The notes under the pieces were generated by a model. It saw only the letters and a program-made list of their open reading frames with translations, did no database searches and was not told where the DNA came from. From assembly GCA_016195915.1 (NCBI GenBank), contig JACPYS010000001.1, positions 1-64,000 on the forward strand: a stretch of DNA of 64,000 nucleotides, written 5' to 3'. The translations under genes and the position numbers were made by a program. Origin of the DNA: Betaproteobacteria bacterium. Its GTDB lineage: Bacteria > Pseudomonadota > Gammaproteobacteria > Burkholderiales > SG8-39. This document shows, in pieces, positions 9,338 through 17,137 of the stretch. Position 1 is the first letter of the stretch; every line of letters starts with the position of its first letter.

Positions 9338-9961
9338 ATGAAACTCACGCATGACATGATCGAGCGCAACCAGGCGCTGTTCATCGTCCTGGTGGTTCTG
9401 GTGGTGGCCGTGGGCGGCCTGGTCGAAATCGTGCCGCTGTCGTTCCAGAAATCCGTCACCGAGCCGGTGGCCGGCCTCAAGCCTTACACGGCGATGCAAC
9501 TCACCGGGCGCGATGTGTACATACGCGAGGGCTGCTACAACTGCCACTCGCAGATGATCCGGCCGTTCCGCGCGGAGATCGAGCGTTACGGGCACTATTC
9601 CGTGGCCGGCGAGTTCGTCTACGACCACCCGTTCCAGTGGGGCTCAAAACGCACCGGCCCGGACCTGCATCGCATCGGCGGCCGGCTCTCGGACGAATGG
9701 CACCGCACCCACCTGATGAACCCGAAGGACGTGGTGCCCGAGTCGAACATGCCTCCCTATCCGTGGCTCGCGCGCGATCCGGCGAATGCGGAGGACATCG
9801 AAGCCAAGATGCGCGCATTGCGCATGGTGGGCGTGCCTTATACCGACGATCAGATCGCCAAGGCGAAGCAGGAACTCGCCGGCAAGACGGAAATGGACGC
9901 GCTGATCGCCTATCTCCAGGGCATGGGCACGGCGTTGAAGCCCGTAAAGCAGGGAGGCTGA
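9338..9961 (+). CDS. ccoO: cbb3-type cytochrome c oxidase subunit II (monoheme c)
   Basis: This 207-residue membrane-anchored cytochrome c passes electrons from CcoP to CcoN. One N-terminal membrane helix (residues ~12-33) is followed by a periplasmic domain with the heme c site C66-YN-C69-H70 and the family sequence SQMIRPF. A methionine ligand is probably in the SNMPPYPWL stretch. ATG is preceded by ggagaacgac. It follows ccoN by 15 bp and precedes ccoQ by 1 bp. Confidence 0.96.
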   Translation: MKLTHDMIERNQALFIVLVVLVVAVGGLVEIVPLSFQKSVTEPVAGLKPYTAMQLTGRDVYIREGCYNCHSQMIRPFRAEIERYGHYSVAGEFVYDHPFQWGSKRTGPDLHRIGGRLSDEWHRTHLMNPKDVVPESNMPPYPWLARDPANAEDIEAKMRALRMVGVPYTDDQIAKAKQELAGKTEMDALIAYLQGMGTALKPVKQGG

Positions 9962-9962
9962 C

Positions 9963-10136
9963 GTGGACATCGATCTGATCCGCACGCTGGTCACAGTGCT
10001 CGCGCTCGCTTCGTTTCTCGGCATCGTGTGGTGGGCGTACGCACCGTCGCGAAAAGCGCGCTTCGAGCGCGATGCCAATCTGGTGTTCGACGACGCCGAA
10101 GCTTCCTCTTCCACCGTGCGCGGGGAACGCAAATGA
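9963..10136 (+). CDS. ccoQ: cbb3 oxidase small subunit CcoQ
   Basis: This is a 57-residue protein starting with GTG (VDIDLIRTLVTVLALASFLG), with one transmembrane segment and a charged C-terminal tail (SRKARFERDANLVFDDAE) typical of CcoQ/FixQ. CcoQ stabilises the oxidase complex and is not catalytic. Its stop overlaps the ccoP start (ATGA at 10133-10136), and it begins 1 bp after the ccoO stop, so position and size support the call. Confidence 0.9.
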   Translation: MDIDLIRTLVTVLALASFLGIVWWAYAPSRKARFERDANLVFDDAEASSSTVRGERK

Positions 10137-11089
10137 GCCAGTTCACAAGCAGCTTCTGGGACTTCTACATCGGCCTGATCACGCTGGTCAGCGTTGTCGC
10201 CTGCGCGGTGTTTCTCAAGCTGCAGAGCGTGCGCAAGTTCGCGCCGGGCGAGGCGGTGGAAACCACCGGCCATACCTGGGACGAAACGCTCGGCGAATAC
10301 CATCATCCGCTGCCGCGCTGGTGGATCTGGCTGTTCTATATCACGATCTGGTTCTCGCTCGGCTACCTGGTGCTCTATCCGGGTCTGGGAAGCTGGAGCG
10401 GCGCCCTCGGCTGGACCCAGGTCAAGCAGCTCGAGGAGGAGAATGCCGAGGCCGACAAGCTGTTCGGCCCGATCTACGCCAGGTTCGAGAAGCTCGATCT
10501 GAAGCAGCTTGCGGCAAACGCGGAAGCGCGGGCGATCGGCCAGAAGCTGTTCCTCAATAACTGCGCGCAATGCCACGGCTCCGATGGTGGTGGCGGCAAG
10601 GGTTTTCCCGATCTGACCGACAACGATTGGCTGTACGGCGGCGACCCGGAAACCATCAAGACCAGCATCATGAACGGCCGCAACGGCGTCATGCCGCCGC
10701 TCGGTGCCGCAGTGGGCAGCGCGGAAGACGTGAAGGACGTGGCGCACCATGTCATGTCCCTGTCGGGACGCACTCACGACAGGGCGCGTGCGGAACGGGG
10801 CAAGTCGAAGTTCGACACCATCTGCGCCGCCTGCCACGGTCCCGACGGGAAGGGCAATCAGGCGATCGGATCGCCCAACCTGACCGATCAGATCTGGGTG
10901 TATGGGAGCTCCGAGGAGGCGATTTCCGAAACCATTTCCAAGGGACGGGGCACGAACCAGACGGCGGAGGGCGCGAGTGTCATGCCCGCGCACAAGGACA
11001 AGCTCGGAGAGGCGAAAGTGCACCTGCTCGCCGCCTACGTCTGGTCGCTGTCCAACCTCCCTGGTGGCACCGCGCCGCCAGGCAAGTAG
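10133..11089 (+). CDS. ccoP: cbb3-type cytochrome c oxidase subunit III (diheme c)
   Basis: This 318-residue protein is the electron entry subunit of cbb3 oxidase. Two membrane helices (~12-30 and ~63-83) flank the CcoP signature TWDETLGEYHHPLPRWW. The periplasmic part holds two heme c sites, C144-AQ-C147-H148 and C231-AA-C234-H235. The start at 10133 (MSQFTSSFWDFYIG) is coupled to the ccoQ stop; a longer frame starting at 10028 only reads ccoQ out of frame. Confidence 0.96.
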   Translation: MSQFTSSFWDFYIGLITLVSVVACAVFLKLQSVRKFAPGEAVETTGHTWDETLGEYHHPLPRWWIWLFYITIWFSLGYLVLYPGLGSWSGALGWTQVKQLEEENAEADKLFGPIYARFEKLDLKQLAANAEARAIGQKLFLNNCAQCHGSDGGGGKGFPDLTDNDWLYGGDPETIKTSIMNGRNGVMPPLGAAVGSAEDVKDVAHHVMSLSGRTHDRARAERGKSKFDTICAACHGPDGKGNQAIGSPNLTDQIWVYGSSEEAISETISKGRGTNQTAEGASVMPAHKDKLGEAKVHLLAAYVWSLSNLPGGTAPPGK

Positions 11090-11107
11090 AGCTCTGCGCG
11101 AAAAGGA

Positions 11108-12517
11108 ATGGCGCAACCACCGCCCGTCAACCCTGCGGAGGCGTTCGAGCAGCCGCTCTACGAGATTACCAGGAAGATCTACCCGCGCGCCGTGCACGGC
11201 TGGTTTGCCGGGTGGCGCTGGACACTGGTGTGGTTCACGCAACTCGTGTTCTACGGATCGGCCTGGCTTGAATGGAACGCCCGCCAGGCAGTGCTGTTCG
11301 ACCTGGCGCAGCGCAAGTTCTACATCCTGGGACTGGTGCTGTGGCCGCAGGATTTCATCTATCTGGCGGTCCTGCTGATCATCTCGGCGCTGTCGCTGTT
11401 CCTGTTTACGGCCGTGGCGGGGCGGCTCTGGTGCGGTTACGCCTGCCCGCAGACGGTCTATACCGAGATCTACCTCTGGGTCGAGCGCATGATCGAAGGC
11501 GAGCGCTCCCGTCGCATTCAGCTCGACCACGGGCCGGTTACCGCGCGCAAGCTCGCACTGAAGGCCGCGAAGCATGCGATCTGGGGCGCGATCGGGCTGT
11601 GGACCGGGTTCACGTTCGTCGGGTATTTCACGCCGATCCGCGAGTTGTGGGGCGAGGTGATGGTGCTGGCGACCGGCCCCTGGGAGACCTTCTGGATCCT
11701 GTTCTACGGTTTTGCCACCTACGGCAACGCCGGATGGATGCGCGAACAGGTCTGCAAATACATGTGCCCGTATGCGCGGTTCCAGAGCGCGATGTTCGAC
11801 CGCGACACGCTGGTGATCACCTACGACGGCGCGCGCGGTGAGCCGCGCGGCCCGCGCAGCAAGAAAGCAGATCCCGCAGGGCTCGGCCTTGGCGCGTGCG
11901 TGAACTGCGACATCTGCGTGCAGGTCTGCCCGACCGGCATCGATATCCGCGACGGATTGCAGTACGAGTGCATCGGCTGCGCCGCCTGCGTGGACGGATG
12001 CAACCAGGTGATGGACACGTTTGGCTACGCACGCGGCCTGATCCGCTATTCGACCGAGAACGCGCTGGAGCGGCACCTCACGCCGCGGCAGGCATTGGCG
12101 CGCGTATTCCGGCCGCGGGTATTGATCTATGCCGCGATCCTCTCGGTCATCGTGCTTGCGGCAACCGCGAGCCTCGCGCTGCGCGTTCCGCTCAAAGTCG
12201 ACGTGATCCGCGACCGCGCCGCGCTGTCGAGGGAAATCGAGGGTGGCATGATCGAGAATACGTACCGGCTGCAGGTGATGAACACCATCGAAGCGCCGCG
12301 CCGCTTCGAGTTGCGCGTCGCGGGCCTGCCGACACTCGCGATCGCCGGCGATGCCCTGATCGAGATGCCGGGCGCGACTGCGCGCATGGTCCCGGTCCGG
12401 TTGCGGGTGCAGCCGGGCCAGGCAGCCGCCGGCAGCCACAAGATAGAATTTCAGGTGCTCGCCGTCGATGCGCAAGGCGTCTCGGTGCGCGAGCGTTCGG
12501 TGTTCATTGTCCGGTAG
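11108..12517 (+). CDS. ccoG: cbb3 oxidase accessory protein CcoG (Fe-S cupric reductase)
   Basis: This 469-residue polytopic membrane protein has two [4Fe-4S] ferredoxin sites (CVNCDICVQVCPTG and CIGCAACVDGCN). CcoG homologues reduce Cu(II) to Cu(I) during cbb3 assembly. Five or so hydrophobic segments precede the clusters, including GRLWCGYACPQTVYTEI and YMCPYARFQSAMFD, both family hallmarks; a C-terminal Ig-like (FixG_C) domain follows from residue ~360. It lies 18 bp after ccoP in the same operon. Confidence 0.94.
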   Translation: MAQPPPVNPAEAFEQPLYEITRKIYPRAVHGWFAGWRWTLVWFTQLVFYGSAWLEWNARQAVLFDLAQRKFYILGLVLWPQDFIYLAVLLIISALSLFLFTAVAGRLWCGYACPQTVYTEIYLWVERMIEGERSRRIQLDHGPVTARKLALKAAKHAIWGAIGLWTGFTFVGYFTPIRELWGEVMVLATGPWETFWILFYGFATYGNAGWMREQVCKYMCPYARFQSAMFDRDTLVITYDGARGEPRGPRSKKADPAGLGLGACVNCDICVQVCPTGIDIRDGLQYECIGCAACVDGCNQVMDTFGYARGLIRYSTENALERHLTPRQALARVFRPRVLIYAAILSVIVLAATASLALRVPLKVDVIRDRAALSREIEGGMIENTYRLQVMNTIEAPRRFELRVAGLPTLAIAGDALIEMPGATARMVPVRLRVQPGQAAAGSHKIEFQVLAVDAQGVSVRERSVFIVR

Positions 12518-12528
12518 GAGGATCCGAC

Positions 12529-13023
12529 ATGACGACGCAGAAAGATGCCAATCCGTGGTACCGCGAGCCGTGGCCGTGGTTGCTGATGTCGGGACCGGCC
12601 GCGGCGATCGTCGCTGGCGCGATCACGACCTGGATCGCGTTCTCCACCAGCGACGGGCTGGTGGCCGACGACTATTACCGGCAGGGCCTCGCCATCAACC
12701 AGTCGCTGGCGCGCGCCGAAGCGGCGCGGCGCATGGGCGTGGCCGCGCATGTCGAGCTCGGCGACGACAGCTCGCGCATCGTAGTCACGCTCGACGGGCC
12801 GTCCGCGCCGCAATCGCTGGAGGTGCAGTTCCTGCACGCGACACGCGCCGGCCAGGACCTGCGTTTCCGGCTCGCCCGCACAGGCGAGCGCCGTTACGAG
12901 GCGGCGTTCCGCCCGCTGGCGGACGGCCACTGGCGGCTTCGCATCGACGACCCCGGCCGCGCCTGGAGCATCGCGGGCGAATGGGCGCGCGGCGCACATG
13001 CGGGCACTCTCGGAGGGGGTTGA
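12529..13023 (+). CDS. ccoH: FixH/CcoH family cbb3 assembly protein
   Basis: This 164-residue single-pass protein begins MTTQKDANPWYREPWPWLLM, with one membrane helix at ~17-40 and a periplasmic beta-rich domain containing the family stretch VADDYYRQGLAIN. CcoH stays with CcoN during assembly and is needed for a stable oxidase. The ATG at 12529 is preceded by AGGAGGATCC. It starts 11 bp after ccoG. Confidence 0.92.
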   Translation: MTTQKDANPWYREPWPWLLMSGPAAAIVAGAITTWIAFSTSDGLVADDYYRQGLAINQSLARAEAARRMGVAAHVELGDDSSRIVVTLDGPSAPQSLEVQFLHATRAGQDLRFRLARTGERRYEAAFRPLADGHWRLRIDDPGRAWSIAGEWARGAHAGTLGGG

Positions 13024-13024
13024 G

Positions 13025-13321
13025 ATGCGCAAAGCCATATGGATCCTCTGGCCGGCCTTCATCGTGGGAGGATTGGCGGAGACGTTGTTCTTCACGCTGT
13101 TCGACCCGATGGATCTTCACCTGTTCGGCGAACCGGTGGGCCTCAGCCGGGTGGCGGTCTACTCCATCGGTTTTTTTCTGTTCTGGGCGATTGCCGCCGC
13201 GTCGAGCGCTTTCACCTGTTTCCTCCAGCGCGCGGCCGACGAGATCAATCGCTGCCCGTTGCCCGTGGCCGGCAGGCCTCCCGGCTGCCCGAAGCGGGAC
13301 GATCCCAATGCGGCGTGCTAG
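13025..13321 (+). CDS. Small two-helix membrane protein of the cco operon
   Basis: This is a 98-residue protein I do not recognise by name. Two hydrophobic helices (residues ~5-24 and ~40-66) are followed by a short cysteine-containing tail (NRCPLPVAGRPPGCPKRDD). It starts 1 bp after ccoH and its end overlaps the next gene by 14 bp, so it is almost certainly co-translated with the oxidase operon. Similar small membrane proteins occur after ccoH in betaproteobacterial clusters; a role in oxidase assembly is inference from position. Confidence 0.7.
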   Translation: MRKAIWILWPAFIVGGLAETLFFTLFDPMDLHLFGEPVGLSRVAVYSIGFFLFWAIAAASSAFTCFLQRAADEINRCPLPVAGRPPGCPKRDDPNAAC

Positions 13322-13589
13322 CCTGATCGCGGCGGTATTTGCCGCTGCGAGCCCGTCCGTCCTGGCTCAGGAAACGACGCAGCGCGGGCAGGAGCTGTAC
13401 GCGACCCAGTGCGCAACCTGCCATACCGAGCGCCTGCATCAACGTGAGAAGAGCAATATTCGCACGCGGGCCGACCTGCGCGCCGAAGTCACGCGCTGGT
13501 CGCGCGAGACCAGGCAGCGATTCAGCGCCGAGGACATCGAGGACGTCGTCCGGTATCTCGACCGGTCGCACTACCGATTGAAGAAGTGA
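13308..13589 (+). CDS. Small secreted c-type cytochrome
   Basis: This is a 93-residue protein with a signal peptide (MRRASLIAAVFAAASPSVLA, cleavage near residue 20) and one heme c site, CATCH, followed by a short cytochrome domain ending in a helix (FSAEDIEDVVRYLDRSHY). It overlaps the preceding membrane-protein gene by 14 bp and is the last gene of the cco operon. It could be the periplasmic electron donor to CcoP or a cytochrome used during assembly; neither can be decided from sequence. The 200 bp after it hold no start codon with a ribosome site. Confidence 0.8.
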   Translation: MRRASLIAAVFAAASPSVLAQETTQRGQELYATQCATCHTERLHQREKSNIRTRADLRAEVTRWSRETRQRFSAEDIEDVVRYLDRSHYRLKK

Positions 13590-13790
13590 TCCGCCGGATC
13601 CGCGCGCGGATGGCCGGATGAAGCTCACGTTTTCCTCGACATCGGACTGCGCTCACTGAAGACCGAAATCAGGCGCGTGTTCTCCGGCGATCTGGGGCAG
13701 CCAGGGCACCCGATCGGCAGGCGCTATGGCTGGCGTGCACAGGTGCCCGCGCTCCGGCAGAGCACCGTGCTCGAGGATTGAGCGCCGCGC

Positions 13791-14552
13791 TCAGTGCTTG
13801 CTTGCGAGCAACGCTTCCAGGCCGTCGATCTTGAGGATGCGCACGTGTTTCTGATTCACTTCGATCAGGTTGTCTTCGTGAAACCTGGAAAACAGGCGGC
13901 TGACGGTCTCGAGTTTGAGGCCGAGGAAGCTGCCGATTTCCTCGCGCGTCATGCGCAGGTGGAAATCTGAGGGTGAGTATCCGCGGTTGGTGAAGCGGCG
14001 CGACAATTGCAGCAGGAAGGTCGCAAGACGCTCCTCCGCGCGCATGCTGCCGAGCAGCATCATCACGCCGTGATCGCGCACGATCTCGCGCGACAGAACG
14101 CAGTGCAGGTGGCGTTGCAGCGCCGGAATTTCGCGGCTGAGGTGTTCCACCAGCGCGAACGGCAGTACGCAGGCTTCGCAATCCTCGAGCGCGACGGCGT
14201 TGCCGTGATAGCTGCCCGCGCCGATCCCGTCCATGCCGAGAAGTTCCCCGGGCATGTAGAAACCCGTCACCTGCTCGCGTCCGTCGGGGTTCAGCACGGT
14301 GGTCTTGAAAAACCCGCTGCGGATGACGTACAGGGAATGAAAGCTGTCGCCGGCATGGAACAGCGCTTCTCCGCGCCGCACCTTGCGCCGCGCGTAGACG
14401 ATCTGCTCGAGCCGTGCCATGTCGACCGGGTCGAGGTCCTTGGGAAGGCATAACTCACGCAGGTTGCAGGTCGAGCAGGCGACTTCGAACTTGCGCGCGG
14501 CGGGGGCGTGGCTCTTGGGTGTGACGTTCTCGATCGCATACACGGCACTCAT
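13791..14552 (-). CDS. Second FNR-type regulator with [4Fe-4S] cysteines
   Basis: This 253-residue Crp/Fnr protein has C26-x2-C29-x5-C35 at the N-terminus and C128 (with C125 nearby) in the sensor domain, the full FNR cluster ligand set. The effector fold contains GRE...MPGELLGMDGIG, and the recognition helix reads ETVSRLFSRF. It is a paralogue of the protein at 6848-7630, with diverged N-terminus. The start at 14552 is chosen because GGAGGAAGAC precedes it; two upstream in-frame ATGs lack such a site. It is the last gene of an operon with a sensor kinase and two receiver proteins, so its level may respond to a second signal. Confidence 0.9.
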   Translation of the reverse strand: MSAVYAIENVTPKSHAPAARKFEVACSTCNLRELCLPKDLDPVDMARLEQIVYARRKVRRGEALFHAGDSFHSLYVIRSGFFKTTVLNPDGREQVTGFYMPGELLGMDGIGAGSYHGNAVALEDCEACVLPFALVEHLSREIPALQRHLHCVLSREIVRDHGVMMLLGSMRAEERLATFLLQLSRRFTNRGYSPSDFHLRMTREEIGSFLGLKLETVSRLFSRFHEDNLIEVNQKHVRILKIDGLEALLASKH

Positions 14553-14572
14553 GTCTTCCTCCATGGTCATTC

Positions 14573-14974
14573 TCAGTGAGCTACGCACTCCGCGGCCCGC
14601 AGGGCGATGCCCTCGCGCACCCGTTCAAACTCTGTCGACTTGTCGAAGAACTGCGCTGCGCCAAGGCGGCGGCAGGTGTTGCGCCACGGTTCTCCGGCAA
14701 AGTTGGTGAGCATCCAGACTTCGATTTCAGGGGCGGCTTGGTGCACCGCGCGCAGCACATCGAGGCCGCTGCCCTGGGAAAGTTTCATATCGAGGATGAC
14801 GGTGTCGGGCCGCTGCGCGAGAATCGCCCTGACCGCTTCGTCGGCGCTATCGGCGCTGCCGATCGTGCGGACGCCTTCGATCGAATCCAGCATCTCGATC
14901 AGCCGCTCGCGGATGTGGGGCGAGTCTTCGACGACGAAGACCTCGAAGGCTTGGGTGGCGCCGGTGCGAATCAT
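14573..14974 (-). CDS. Single-domain response regulator (receiver only)
   Basis: This 133-residue protein is just a CheY-like receiver: acidic pair E16-D17, phospho-acceptor D62 in VILDMKL, the Thr of WMLTNF and the conserved Lys in FFDKS. No output domain follows. It sits between the NarL-type regulator and the second FNR gene (20 bp gap), so it likely competes for or relays phosphate from the adjacent kinase. Target unknown. Confidence 0.85.
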   Translation of the reverse strand: MIRTGATQAFEVFVVEDSPHIRERLIEMLDSIEGVRTIGSADSADEAVRAILAQRPDTVILDMKLSQGSGLDVLRAVHQAAPEIEVWMLTNFAGEPWRNTCRRLGAAQFFDKSTEFERVREGIALRAAECVAH

Positions 14975-15066
14975 GGACGCAGTCTGCGCCGCGGCACCGG
15001 CCCGGAAAATCGGCGGATGCTGATTCGCGGGGTGGGAATTCCGGAATCCAGCGTGTAGGACGATTC

Positions 15067-15714
15067 CTAGGCCGGCGGTTGGCCGTCGAGCAGGTTGTGC
15101 TCAAGCGCGTAGCGCACCAGTTCGGCGGTGCTCTTGAGCCCGATTTTTTCCTGGATGCGCGTCTTGTGCGTGCTGACCGTCTTGGCGCTCAGATTGAGCT
15201 GATCCGCGATGTCGCCGACGGAGCGCCCGGAGACGAGCATTCGAAACACCTCGAATTCCCGGTCGGAAAGCGCCGCATGCCGCGGACCCGATTCCCCTGC
15301 GGCCGCGTTCAGGGCAAGGTGCTCGGCTGCGGCCGAATTGATGTACACGCCGCCCGCCGCGACCTTGCGGATCGCGCCGATCAGTTCACCCGAGGCGCTG
15401 TCCTTGGTGAGGTAGCCGCTCGCCCCGGCCTTGTAGGCCCGAGCTGCGTATTGCTGCTCGCCGTGCATCGACAGCACCAGGATGCGCAGCCTGGGTTTCT
15501 CCAGCTTGAGACGCTTGATCAGTTCGATGCCCGAAATGCCGGGCATCGACATGTCGAGCAGGACAAGATCGAATTCGCCTCCGCGCACCTTGGCGAGGGC
15601 CTGATCGCCGTCGACCGCTTCGTCGGCGACCTGCACGTCGGGCGCCGACGCGAGAATCTGCTTCAGCCCTTCGCGCACCAACGTATGGTCGTCCGCAACC
15701 AGCAGGCGGATCAT
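15067..15714 (-). CDS. NarL/FixJ-family response regulator
   Basis: This 215-residue DNA-binding regulator has a receiver domain (D8-D9, phospho-acceptor D54, K104) and a LuxR-type helix-turn-helix at ~150-205 with the typical LSDREFEVFRMLVSGRSVGD and LSAKTVSTHKTRI. Its start overlaps the kinase stop by 4 bp, so it is the cognate partner of that kinase. Possible targets are the neighbouring respiratory genes; no site is known. Confidence 0.92.
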   Translation of the reverse strand: MIRLLVADDHTLVREGLKQILASAPDVQVADEAVDGDQALAKVRGGEFDLVLLDMSMPGISGIELIKRLKLEKPRLRILVLSMHGEQQYAARAYKAGASGYLTKDSASGELIGAIRKVAAGGVYINSAAAEHLALNAAAGESGPRHAALSDREFEVFRMLVSGRSVGDIADQLNLSAKTVSTHKTRIQEKIGLKSTAELVRYALEHNLLDGQPPA

Positions 15715-17063
15715 TCGGCCGCCTCGCGATCGTGGCGGACGCGCGGGATGTGCGCCGCGACCCGTGTGCCGCCCAGCGGGCTGGCTCCAATCTCAGTCCG
15801 GCCGCCGAGATAATAAGCGCGTTCGTGCATTCCCTTGAGTCCGATGGATCTGGTTTTCTCGCGCTCTTCAGCGGGTATTCCCCGGCCGTCGTCGTCGACG
15901 GTCAAGGTGACGACCCCTCCGGACACAGCCAATGCAATGCGCGCGTGCTCGGCCCCGGAGTGGCGCGCCACGTTCGTGAGCGACTCCTGCATGATACGGT
16001 AGATCGCCGTCGCGATCGGCCGCGAAACCTCGGCAAGCGCGTTCGCGTCACCGAGCGCGAGATCGCACGCCACGCCTGAGCGCTGTTGGAAGTCTCTGAC
16101 CAGCCAGTCGGCCGCGTCCGACAGACCGAGATCGTCGAGCATCAGCGGGCGCAGATCGGAAGACATGCGCCGGGTCGAGGCGACGGTCGCGTCCAGCATC
16201 CGGTCCATGCCTTCGATTTTTGCGGCGAGCGCGGTCTGCGATACCGTGAGGCGCTGGCGCACCCAGGCGACGTCCATCTTCAAGGCGGTGAGGGCCTGTC
16301 CCAGTTCATCGTGCAATTCACGTGCGATCAGTGTCTTTTCCTCTTCGCGCGCCTCCAGCACGCGCGCAGACAGCTCGCGCAATTCCGCTTGCGAGCGCCG
16401 GATCGCATCCTCCGCCTGCTTGCGGCGCGTAACGTCGCGCAGGATCACGGTGTAGAGCCGCTGCCCGTCCGCTCCGGTCTGCGAAATCGACGCCTCGATC
16501 GGAAATTCCTCGCCGTCCGCGCGCAGGGCCCAAAGGATCGTCTCGTCGCCCATGCGACGATTGGTCACGCCGGTGCGTCCAAAACCATCCACGTTGTGGC
16601 GGTGCGTATCGCGAAAACGCGGCGGCAGAAAGCGATCGAGCGGCGCGCCGATCGCTTCCTGGCGCAGGCAGCGGAACATCTGCTCGGCCGCCCGGTTGAA
16701 CACCACGATGCGTTGAGCCTGGTTGATCGTGATGACCGCGTCCATCGCCGAATCGACGATGGCGGCAAAACGTGCTTCCGACTCGTCCAGCGCGGCTCGC
16801 ATGCGCACCGCCTCGCGCCGATGCTCGCCGCTGCGCAGCATCAACGCGGCCTCCGAGCGCAACGCCTGGCGCCAGGCAAGCCAGAAGGTGAGCGCCAGGG
16901 AGACCAGGTCCACCGTGATCGCCGGGGCCACGATTTCAGGATGCTCCCACCCGGTAGCCAGCGCGGCCATGTTGAGCGCAACCAGCGCGGCGGCGGCCGC
17001 GAACAGAGCGAGGACGCGGCCGGTGCGGGGGCTGCGCGAGCGGGTTTCCTCTGTGGTGCTCAC
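15711..17063 (-). CDS. PAS-domain sensor histidine kinase (NarX/UhpB type)
   Basis: This 450-residue kinase has two N-terminal membrane helices (~17-38 and ~45-65), a PAS domain (~92-220, with FNRAAEQMF and a PAC segment LRDVTRRKQAE), a coiled linker, a HisKA_3 dimerisation domain with phospho-acceptor H251 in ARELHDELGQ, and a HATPase_c domain with DDDGRGIP and GLKGMHERA. The small periplasmic loop suggests sensing through PAS, possibly redox or oxygen. It is translationally coupled to the regulator at 15067 and is divergent from hemN. Confidence 0.92.
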   Translation of the reverse strand: MSTTEETRSRSPRTGRVLALFAAAAALVALNMAALATGWEHPEIVAPAITVDLVSLALTFWLAWRQALRSEAALMLRSGEHRREAVRMRAALDESEARFAAIVDSAMDAVITINQAQRIVVFNRAAEQMFRCLRQEAIGAPLDRFLPPRFRDTHRHNVDGFGRTGVTNRRMGDETILWALRADGEEFPIEASISQTGADGQRLYTVILRDVTRRKQAEDAIRRSQAELRELSARVLEAREEEKTLIARELHDELGQALTALKMDVAWVRQRLTVSQTALAAKIEGMDRMLDATVASTRRMSSDLRPLMLDDLGLSDAADWLVRDFQQRSGVACDLALGDANALAEVSRPIATAIYRIMQESLTNVARHSGAEHARIALAVSGGVVTLTVDDDGRGIPAEEREKTRSIGLKGMHERAYYLGGRTEIGASPLGGTRVAAHIPRVRHDREAAE

Positions 17064-17069
17064 GTGAAA

Positions 17070-17083
17070 TTGACGCAGGTCAA
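17070..17083 (+). promoter_or_regulatory. FNR box upstream of hemN
   Basis: TTGAC-GCAG-GTCAA is a perfect dyad, centred at 17076.5. Activation from -41.5 predicts a start near 17118 with only a weak -10 (CACAGT, 17105-17110). In the other direction the geometry would place a start inside the kinase gene, so hemN is the likely target. FNR control of hemN is common. Confidence 0.75.
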
Positions 17084-17137
17084 TGCAGTTCCCGGCGCCG
17101 GAGGCACAGTGCGCGAATCATGCAGGTAACAGAGCCC

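Noticed and set aside
13590-13790. Possible small gene between the cytochrome c and the second FNR gene
   Set aside because: A 63-codon frame exists in phase after the cytochrome stop, but it has no start codon, ribosome site or recognisable motif.
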